DNA of 64,000 nucleotides from Selaginella moellendorffii (Eukaryota; Streptophyta; Lycopodiopsida; Selaginellales; Selaginellaceae): the NCBI RefSeq assembly GCF_000143415.4, contig NW_003314268.1, positions 2,243,972 to 2,307,971 of the forward strand, given 5' to 3'. Shown here one piece after another: positions 55,551 through 64,000 of this stretch. Each line of letters begins with the position of its first letter. The first letter of the stretch is position 1. Made by a program: the position numbers and the translations under genes. The notes beneath the pieces were generated by a model that made no database searches, was not told the DNA's origin, and saw nothing but the letters and a program-made list of their open reading frames with translations.

Positions 55551-58500
55551 ATGGAGCCTCTCGATCGTAGAAGGCAGCCGGCTAAGAGGGTGTGCTACGA
55601 GAATAAAACACGGAGAAGGCATGGCGGCTGCAAGCGTGAACGAGAGCGAGATCCAGAGGAAGAAGGGGGACGAGAAAAACGAGCTTACCTTGAGAAGGAC
55701 GCCGATGGAAGGAACGTTCTCAAGTTTGGGATACGTGTGCCGGCTGCTAGAGGAGGTGCTGATCCTGTCACGGAGCCGTCCACGCAGAATGGATCTGCTG
55801 GGAAAGCTGGCAAGGAAAAAGTTTGCGTGGAACAAGCTAGAGCTTATCAGCTGGAAGTTCTAAGTCAGGCCGAGGAGGGAAACACGATTGCTTTTCTTGA
55901 GACTGGCGCTGGGAAGACGCTCATCGCCGTGCTTCTGATGAAGAGAAAGGCCGAGCTGCTGCAGCGCAAGATACTTACAGTGTTTCTCGTCCCAAAAGTG
56001 CCTCTTGTGTATCAGGTAAGTTTCTGTGGAACCTGAGGATGCTTCTAAGTGCTTTGCTTTCTTTTACTTCTCCAGCAAGCAGAAGTTATTCGCGAGAGAA
56101 CAAACTTCAATGTGGGACACTATTGCGGTGAAATGGTTCAGGATTTCTGGGATTCTAAAAGATGGCAACGAGAGTTCCAGTCCAAAGAGGTTTATAGTGT
56201 CTTGTTTTGTCGTGCTTATGCTCAAGACCTTCCACAGGTTCTCGTAATGACAGCCCAGATCTTGCTCAACATACTAAGGCACTCCATTGTGAGAATGGAG
56301 GATATAGATTTGTTGATACTGGACGAGTGCCATCACGCTGTTAAGAAACACCCGTACTCTCTCGTTATGTCGGAGTTTTATCATCTGGCTCCAAAAGAGA
56401 AGAGGCCTAAAATCTTTGGCATGACCGCCTCTCCAGTGAACTTGAAAGGTGAGGCTTAATTCTTTGTCTATCTTGAGTCGTAAGTTATCCTTATCCTACT
56501 GCCCAGGGGTTTCAAATCAAGAGGACTGCGCAGTTAAAATCAGGAATCTAGAGACTAAACTGGACTCCGTGGTTTGCACCATTCGTGATCGGAAGGAACT
56601 AGAAAAACACGTTCCTATGCCATCCGAAACCGTTGTAGAATATGACAAAGCCGCGGTGTTGTGGTCGCTTCGTGAGAAGATCAAGCAGATGAAGGAACAG
56701 GTGGAGGAAGCTTGCAGTGCGAGCTCCAAACGTACCAAATGGCAGTTTATGGGAGCCCGAGACGCAGGAGCAAGCGACGAGCTCCATTTTGTTTACGGGG
56801 TCGCTGAGCGCAAGGAAAGTGACGGCGCTGCCAACTTACTGCAGAAACTAAGATCTATCATTTTTTGTTTGGATGAACTTGGACAATGGTGCGCGTACAA
56901 GGTATGGTCTTTCGTCCTGCAACGGTAGCTGACTCTTGCTTACAGGTTGCATCTTCGTCCTTGGGGAATCTTCGACACGATGAAAGAACGGCCGATGTGA
57001 AGTACCAGGAGTTGTATTTGACGAAAATTGTAGACATGTTAAAATGTGATCTCCAACAAGGTGCCGCGAGCAGCAGCAAGCTTGAAGCGGTCCATGGAGA
57101 TGTCGAGGAAGGGGAAGTAATTGATACGAACTGTGAGTTGATTTGCTACTGGACATCGAAATTATTCTATTTCTCGTCTTTTCAGCTCTTTCAGGCGGAG
57201 AACATTTTGACGAGGTTCTCGGGGCCGCTGTTGCAGATAAAAAGGTAACGCCTAAGGTTCAAAGTTTGATCCAGATACTTCGAAAATACGAACATGTCGA
57301 CGACTTCCGTGCTATAATCTTTGTAGATCGAGTGGTTGCTGCTCTGACGCTACCTTGCGTAAGTTTTCACTTTATAGCGCGATATTGGTTTTCCTCGAAA
57401 TAACAACCATGCCTTGTGTAGGTTTTGTCGGAGTTGCCATCACTGAAGTATGTGCGCAGTGGAAGTCTGGTCGGTCATAATAATTCTCAAGATGTGTCCA
57501 CCAGACATATGCATGACAGTTTGTCTAAGTTTCGTGACGGAAGTGTAAGTTTCGCTTTAGTTTTTTTTTTCTGTTTACAGTGTACGCTTACAGCTTAACG
57601 TCTTGGTTGCCACGAGCGTTGCGGAAGAAGGACTGGATATTCGCCAGTGCAATGTAGTTGTTCGATTTGATCTTGCCAAAACGGTGCTGGCTTATATACA
57701 ATCTCGTGGCCGTGCTCGAAAGCCCGGATCAGACTACATTTTGATGCTTGAAAAGTATGTTACTTTTGTTTGTTCCATTGTTGCTTACTTCTCTTTTTTC
57801 TTTCAGAGGAAATAAGGTTCATCAAAGTTTCCTTCGTAATGCTCGGAACAGTGAGGAAACATTACGAAAGGAGGCCACGGAAAGAACGAAACTCGATCCT
57901 TGGACAGAAGCGGCAATAGTCGCGTCTCTAGAAGATGGGAAAGGAGAAACGTATCAAGTTCCTTCAACTGGGGCAATGGTCACACTCAATTCAGCAGTTG
58001 GACTGATCCACTTCTATTGCTCTCAGCTTCCAAGTGACAGGTATTCTAAAACACGTCTTGTTCAAGTTTTTAAAACGTCGTTCTTTTGTAGATACTCGAT
58101 TTTAAAACCGGAATTCGTTCTGACAAAGCATTCGACAGGAGATGTCGTTTACTTTTCTTGTAAGCTTCGGCTTCCTTCTAATGCTCCCGTGGAGTCTTTC
58201 GATGGACCCGTATGCTCAACTATGAAGGGAGCACAACAGGTAAGCATCCGTTTGAAAGTTGCTGGCTGTAAAAATGACGTGAGCGATTTTCCTGTTTAAG
58301 GCTGTGTGCTTGGAGGCATGCAAAAAGCTACACGAGATGGCAGCGTTTACAGATATGCTTTTGCCAGACACGGGTACATCAGACAAGTCCGACAAAGGCG
58401 AAGATAACGAAACTACAGATCCCATTCCAGGAACAGCTCGATATCGAGAGTATTTTCCTGAGGGGATTGCAGATTTTTTGAAGGTTCTTTTCTTGCTTTC

Positions 58501-61500
58501 AAATATTTTGTGTTTTTAGCTAGTAACTTCAGGGCGATTGGATCCTAAACACAAATTATTTGCTTTCTACGTCGCTATATATGTACATCATTCACTATTC
58601 GAACATTGGATTTTCAACTGATCCTCTTGTAACACAAACTTCTGATTTTGCGGTCCTCTTCGGCAGGGAAATGGATCCAGAAGTAAGACGAAACAACGTT
58701 TTAAGTCGTTTTATTCATAAAACTCGTTTGTACAGGTTTTGACGGCATCGGTAGATCTTTTCGTAGCACGAACACTAACTACACAAGCATCGTTAGTCTT
58801 TTCTGGAGTTCACCATATCACATCGTCAGAGGTAACGAGCCAAAAGCTCTTCCCAGTCTCATCAATTTTCTTCCTTCGATGCAGCTCACATTGTTGAAGG
58901 CATTTCACGTTCGACTTATGAGTATCGTTCTGGACGTGGATGTGGAACCTGCATCGACACCTTGGGATTCAAATAAAGCATACCTCTTCGTCCCATTAAC
59001 ATCAAGCTGCACAAAACAGATCGATTGGGCTCTAATGAACGAAGTTCTTGGTTCCCATGCATGGTCAAGTCCACTTCAGAGAGCAAGACCGGATGTTTTC
59101 CTGGGAACCAACGAGAGAGCCTTGGGTGGCGATAGAAGAGAATACGGCTTCAGCAAACTTCGATCCAACGGGGTTCAGAAGCATCCCACTTATGGGATTC
59201 GGGGAGCTGTGGCTGAGTTTGATGTTATCAAGGCTTCTGGGATAGCTCCTTTACGGGAAAAACTGGAGCCTGAAGGAAGACAGTTGCTGTTGGCCGATGG
59301 CTATGCTAATATGGACGAAATGGATGGTAAACTTGTCACTGCGGCTCATTCCGGGAAACGGTTCTACGTAGAATCCGTGATGAGGGAGATGACTGCCGAG
59401 TCTCCATTTCCACGCAAAGAAGGCTACCTGGGGTCGGTGGAGTACAGCTCGTATGCAGATTATTACGAGCAGAAGTAAGCAGTGAAATGTTGTAAGCTTA
59501 GAAACTAACTGCGTGTGCAGGTATGGAGTTCGTCTACATTGCCGGCACCAGCCTATGCTTCGCTGTCGTGGGGTTTCGCATTGCAAAAATCTTCTCTCGC
59601 CTCGGTTTAAACTACTAGAGAGTACGTTTTCTTCGTTTACAGTGTCGCTTTTAGCTGACTCTTGGTCTGCTGTAGGCTCGGAGGAACTCTCAGATAAAAC
59701 GTACTACGTCATGTTACCTCCTGAGATTTGCCTTGTGCATCCTCTTCCAGGTTGCCTGGTTCGAGGAGCGCAGCGATTGCCTTCAGTGATGAAACGCGTG
59801 GAGAGCATTTTACTCGCAGTACAGCTGAAGCACGAGATTGGTTTTCCCATTCCAGCTGCGAAGGTGACCAACTTTTGTTTCAAACTTGACAATTCTTGAC
59901 AATGTTTTTCAGGTTTTGGAAGCTTTGACGGCCGCATCTTGCCAAGAAACATTCTCCTACGAACGAGCCGAGCTTCTTGGAGATGCATATTTGAAGTGGG
60001 TCGTCAGTAGGAGACTCTTCATTAAGCATCCTAGAAAACACGAGGGTCAACTTACAAGGATGCGACAACAAACTGTCAGTAACATGGTACTCTACGAGTT
60101 CGCTATTTCGAAGAGCTTGCAGAGCTACATTCAGTCGGACAGATTTGCTCCTTCTCGTTGGGCTGCACCGGGAGTTCCTCCTGTCTTTGATGAAGATCTC
60201 AAGGACTCCAACTTAGACAATGAAGCAGCAGAGGTTCCCAAAGCTAGCGAGCATGAAGAGAGGTCTACCAAAAGCAGTGGAGAGGAAGAAGTTTTAGATG
60301 ATTCAACGAGCTTGGAAGATGGCGAGGCTGAATGGGATTCAAGCTCCTACAGGGTTTTATCAAGCAAAACGTTGGCTGATGTGGTGGAAGCCTTGATAGG
60401 TGTTTATTACGTCGAAGGTGGTACTAAGGCAGCAGCTCATTTTATGAATTGGATCAGCATTCCAATCGACTATGACGAGGCTGAGGCTAATGCGGCAAGA
60501 GCTGGCTGCTCTGTCCCCGACTCGGTGATGAACAGCATCGACTTCGAGAAATTGGAGCTTGCCATTGGATACAAATTCCAGATGAAAAGCGTACTTGTGG
60601 AAGCTATATCTCACGCGTCTCGGCCATCAGCTGGAGTGCCGTGCTACCAGAGACTGGAGTTTGTGGGTGACGCCGTCCTAGATCATCTTATAACTCGGTA
60701 TCTCTTCTTCCGCTACCAGGATTTGCCACCGGGACGTTTAACTGATCTACGCGCAGCAGCTGTAAACAACGAAAACTTCGCAAGGATATCCGTGAAGCAC
60801 TCTTTTCACCTCCACTTGCGCCATGGATCGTCAGCGTTAGAGGCACAGGTGAGCTGACAAAAGCTTGGAAACTAAGTGTTGACGATGTGCTCTTTGTTGT
60901 TTTGGCAGATCAAAGATTTTGTGAAAGACATACAGTCCGAGCTCGACAAGCCTGGCATCAACTCTTTCGGGATTGGTGATTTCAAAGCTCCCAAAGTCCT
61001 AGGGGACATTCTAGAATCTATAGCCGGTGCAATATTTCTCGACACTGGTCTGGCCGCTGATGAAGTCTGGAAGGTAAGCTCGTTTACAATTCTCTGGTGC
61101 TCGCTTGAAAACTAGCATTGTCTTCCAGGTCTTCGAGCGCTTGCTCGAGCCAATGGTCACTCCAGACACCTTGCCGGTCCATCCCGTGAGAGAACTCCAA
61201 GAGAGATGCCAGCAGCAAGCCGAGGGACTGGAATACCGGGCCTCGAGAGAAGGAAGCATTGCGACAGTGGAGGTGTTCGTGGATGGCGTCCAGATTGGCT
61301 GCGCACAGAACACACAGAAGAAGATGGCGCAAAAGCTGGCTGCGAGGAACGCGTTGGCGGCGCTCAAGGAGAGGGACTCGCTTGAGGAAGAGAGCAACAA
61401 GGTGGCCAAGATGGAGAACGAAAAGGCCAACGCTTTCACAAGGCAGACGCTCAACGATATTTGCTTGCAGCGGCAGTGGCCAATGCCGCAGTACAGGTAC

Positions 61501-61806
61501 TGTGAAGCTCTTCACTCTTCCCTCCTTTTCGATTTCCTTCCTCTTTGGATTAGATCGATTTCTCTGACGAGATTTTGGAACTTTGGTTCGTGCTTTGACA
61601 GGCTGCTGAGCGAGAGTGGACCGGCGCATGCCAAGAGATTTACTTACACTGTGCGTGTAAATACGAGGGAGCGCGGATGGACTGACGAATGCGAAGGCCA
61701 GGCGATGCCCAGCATGAAGAAAGCAAAGGACTCGGCGGCCTTGGTTTTGCTAGAGGTACTCAAACAGTGGGACGATATTGGGACAAAGGCACCCCTCAAG
61801 CCCTAA
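55551..61806 (+). CDS. DCL1: Dicer-like 1 (microRNA-processing RNase III)
   Basis: About 20 exons, start [20 protein letters not shown]. Domains in order: helicase with [18 protein letters not shown] (Walker A), [20 protein letters not shown] and [12 protein letters not shown]; helicase C with [20 protein letters not shown] and [17 protein letters not shown]; Dicer-dimerisation domain (57.9-58.4 kb); PAZ (about 58.9-59.6 kb, [16 protein letters not shown]). Then come RNase IIIa ([16 protein letters not shown]), RNase IIIb ([20 protein letters not shown]) and two dsRBDs ([38 protein letters not shown]). Specific phrases match DCL1 rather than DCL2-4. DCL1 cuts pri-miRNA and pre-miRNA in nuclear dicing bodies. 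The N-terminus is much shorter than Arabidopsis DCL1 (1909 aa); this model is about 1.7 k residues. All key catalytic acidic residues appear present. Confidence 0.95.
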
Positions 61807-61885
61807 TTTTAAAAATTTTAAATTCAAATAAGAATATGCTTCCCTAAAACCCTAAGTTTTATTTCAAATAGGGATATGCTTGCTA

Positions 61886-63445
61886 ATGTCGCGGGACTCC
61901 ATTGTCTCGTCCCTGCGGCAATGCGGGGACGCGATCGCTGGCAGGGCGATCCACGCGCGGATCCTCGCCGGTGGTTTCATCGGCGACACCTTCCTTGCGA
62001 ATCTCCTCATCCAGATGTACGCGCGCTGCGGCAGCGTCGGCGAGGCGCGCGCAGTCTTCGATCGCCTGGCGCGGAAGAATCTCTTCTCCTGGACGCTGAT
62101 GATCGCGGCGTATCACGACTGTGGATCCAGCGGCGACGCGATCGTCCTCTTCCGGGCCATGGCGCTCGACGGGGGATCGCGCCCCGACGCCGTACTGCTC
62201 GTCACCGTCCTGGGCGCCGTGGCGGCCGCGGGAACCCTAGCGCTGGGCGAGGCGATCCACGAGCAGATTGATGCCGCTGGTGGAAATCTCGACGTGTTCG
62301 TGGGATCGGCACTGGTGAGCATGTATGGGAGGCGCGGCAGCGTCGATCGCGCGGCCGCGGCGTTCGATCGCATCGAGGAGCGTAATATCGTTGCCTGGAA
62401 CGCGATGCTCACGGCGTATGCCCAGGCCGGGGATCCAGCACCAGCGCTCCAGCTCGCGGCAGTTATGGATCTCGAAGGGCTGGATTTCACGGACGTGAGC
62501 TACATTTGCATCCTCGAAGCCTGCGCGCTCCTCGGATCGCTCCCGCGAGCGCGATCGATCTACCAGCGGGCGCTGGCGTCGGGATTGATCGCAGCGTTTC
62601 CAGCGGTGGGGAATTCCGCGGTGGACGCGCTGGCGCGGTGTGGCGGCGTGGAGGACGCGCGGTCGGCCTTCGAATCCATCGACTCCAAGACGGTGGTGTC
62701 GTGGACGGCGATGGTGGCGGCTTACGTCCAGCACGGCCGTGGCGGCGACGCCATCGCGATCTTCCGGCGGATGGACTTGGAGGGGTCCAAGCCCAACGAG
62801 GTGACGATGATCAACATCCTCGGCGCTTGCTCCGGCCCGGAGGATCTCGCGCGGGGGAGAGCTCTCAGCCGCCGTGTTCTTGGCAGCGGCCATGGCGGGG
62901 GAGTGATCGTGTCCAATTGCCTCATCGGCATGTATGGGCGATGCGGGAGCTCGGCCGAGGCGCTGGCGATCTTCGCCGCGATGCGCGACAGATCCACCGC
63001 GTCGTGGAACGCGGCCATAGCGGCAGTGGCGAGAGAGGGCGATTGGAGCAGGGTGTTCGAGCTCCATCGCGAGATGATAGGCGAGGGGGTAGCACCGGAC
63101 GGGATCACTTCCACGGTGGTGCTCTACGCTTGCAGCCACTCCGGATCGCTGGAGCAAGGCTGCTGCTACTTCACACTGCTGGGACAGGACTTTGGGATCG
63201 ATCGAGACGAGGGGCACTACAGCTGCTTGATCGACATGCTTGGGCGAGCGGGGAGAGTGAGGGAGGCGGAGGAGGTCATCGAGGAGATGCCATGCCCCGC
63301 CAGCTTCGTGGCCCGCAAGGCTTTGCTTGCGGCTTGCAGGACCCAGAGCAACGTGGACGTGGCGAGGAACGCCTTCCAGCTCCAGAGCGAGTCGGCGTCC
63401 TACGTGATGCTCTCGGACTTATTCCGGCAGCTCCAGAGAAGATGA
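61886..63445 (+). CDS. PLS-type PPR protein, GC-rich gene
   Basis: Single exon, start ATG 61886 (two codons upstream is TTG, not ATG), 519 aa. PPR units repeat with LLIQMYARCGSVGEARAVFD, RKNLFSWTLMIAAYHDCGSS, ALVSMYGRRGSVDRAAAAFD, DSKTVVSWTAMVAAYVQHGR, GSKPNEVTMINILGACSGPE and a C-terminal EGHYSCLIDMLGRAGRVREA, then ASYVMLSDLFRQLQRR. The family binds organelle RNA. There is no E+ or DYW domain. No strong presequence is visible at the chosen start (MSRDSIVSSLRQCGDAIAGR), so an upstream start or missing exon is possible. Codon use is strikingly GC-rich (many GCG and GATCGC) compared with the PPR gene at 45.6 kb. It starts only about 80 bp after the DCL1 stop. Confidence 0.88.
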   Translation: MSRDSIVSSLRQCGDAIAGRAIHARILAGGFIGDTFLANLLIQMYARCGSVGEARAVFDRLARKNLFSWTLMIAAYHDCGSSGDAIVLFRAMALDGGSRPDAVLLVTVLGAVAAAGTLALGEAIHEQIDAAGGNLDVFVGSALVSMYGRRGSVDRAAAAFDRIEERNIVAWNAMLTAYAQAGDPAPALQLAAVMDLEGLDFTDVSYICILEACALLGSLPRARSIYQRALASGLIAAFPAVGNSAVDALARCGGVEDARSAFESIDSKTVVSWTAMVAAYVQHGRGGDAIAIFRRMDLEGSKPNEVTMINILGACSGPEDLARGRALSRRVLGSGHGGGVIVSNCLIGMYGRCGSSAEALAIFAAMRDRSTASWNAAIAAVAREGDWSRVFELHREMIGEGVAPDGITSTVVLYACSHSGSLEQGCCYFTLLGQDFGIDRDEGHYSCLIDMLGRAGRVREAEEVIEEMPCPASFVARKALLAACRTQSNVDVARNAFQLQSESASYVMLSDLFRQLQRR

Positions 63446-63652
63446 TCCCCTTGTAAGTTTTGCTCGTGATCACTTTTTGGTTCACAGAAAAAATGTCTAA
63501 GATCAGTCATGGATCGAAGGTACGAATGCTGTGTAAAAATCTCTTTTTTTCTCTGTTCATACAAAAGCATTTCCCATTCCAGACTAGCTACGCTGTGCTC
63601 GAAGGAGCAGTGAATTCACATCATGGCAGCGCGAAAGATCTTTCAGCTAAGG

Positions 63653-64000
63653 TCAGTGATGAGATCTCGAGCTTCTCTCGCGAGAATGCGAGCGTTCATC
63701 CCTGTGCCTTCCCTCACGGTGTCTCCCGTGCCTCTTGTGTTCCTCTCTTCTCCTTTTATCGTCTTTTCTATGGCGGTCTTCTTCCGTTTGTTCTTCGTGA
63801 CGCGGTCTCTTGTCTTGCCGGTCCCGGGTTTCTGATTTTCTACGTGGAAGAGGAGGCACCTGACAAAGAAACCACCATCACTCGCGCTTTGAGAATAGAT
63901 GGCTCTAGCGTACCTGATACCGCGACATATAGTTCGATGGCTCTGGAATTCCCAGTTTCTTCAGCTCCTCGCGAGGGATATTTTCGCGTCTGCAAGATAG
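63653..64000 (-). CDS. RS/RD-rich nuclear protein, C-terminal part (runs off window)
   Basis: Two terminal exons are visible: 63914-63989 (RENIPREELKKLGIPEPSNY then MSRYQ) and 63653-63859 (VPPLPRRKSETRDRQDKRPR, then Arg/His/Asp/Glu/Ser repeats ending ERSSRSHH). They join in phase through a GT-AG intron, and 'cttgcag' at 63990-63996 is the acceptor of the next exon upstream. The mixed-charge R/D/E/H/S tail is typical of splicing-associated proteins in nuclear speckles. I do not recognise the exact family from this part. The N-terminus lies beyond the right edge. Confidence 0.6.

Noticed and set aside
62237-63217. 326-codon minus-strand frame and a 316-codon shifted plus-strand frame (62506-63456)
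   Set aside because: Shadows of the GC-rich PPR gene; high GC content removes stop codons in all frames.
1-64000. CRISPR arrays, operons, riboswitches or phage modules
   Set aside because: The window is intron-rich plant nuclear DNA; no regularly spaced direct repeats or bacterial gene order were seen.

Overview
The window is nuclear DNA of a land plant, most likely a lycophyte close to Selaginella. This is an inference. Genes are compact with many 50-80 bp introns. Plant-only families are present (SUVR, KRP, FAF, DCL1, PLS-type PPR, plastid-type uL6). Intronless, tandemly repeated PPR genes fit that lineage. No organellar, bacterial or viral replicon is seen.

Layout. 1-8.5 kb is a DNA transposon with roughly 80 bp terminal inverted repeats. 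It carries two minus-strand genes: a multi-exon gene ending in a HECT ubiquitin-ligase C-lobe, and a decayed HTH plus DDE-integrase gene. 9.0-9.85 kb is a 5' fragment of a Ty3/gypsy element whose fuller, decayed copy lies at 37.7-42.6 kb. 11-12 kb holds LEA-like remnants. From 12 to 37.4 kb genes are dense: a secreted Pro/Tyr-rich cell-wall protein, EIF1AD, a SUVR-type SET-domain methyltransferase, L-aspartate oxidase, a bHLH factor, a FAF-domain protein, tRNA-Glu(CTC), a PPR relic, organellar uL6, an LLPH-like nucleolar protein, an RRM-like protein, a Kelch-guanylate kinase, a TPR membrane protein, an Alba protein, NOP53 and the XPB helicase. 42.6-44.3 kb is AT-rich and empty. 44.3-64 kb holds an unknown 255-aa protein, an 881-aa PPR protein, a KRP/ICK CDK inhibitor, a tRNA-derived relic, an LTP-like secreted peptide, ARMC7, a complete DCL1 and a GC-rich PPR gene. 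A partial RS-rich nuclear protein runs off the right edge.

Working together. Many genes form head-to-head pairs with short shared promoters: EIF1AD/SUVR (18 bp between start codons), LLPH/RRM-like, guanylate kinase/TPR, NOP53/XPB and ARMC7/DCL1. Most are housekeeping functions: ribosome assembly, transcription and repair, nucleotide and NAD synthesis, small-RNA production and chromatin methylation. The best candidate for something little described is the HECT plus integrase transposon at the left end.

Gene models were spliced by eye using GT/AG sites and reading phase. Boundaries are firm where stated and approximate elsewhere.
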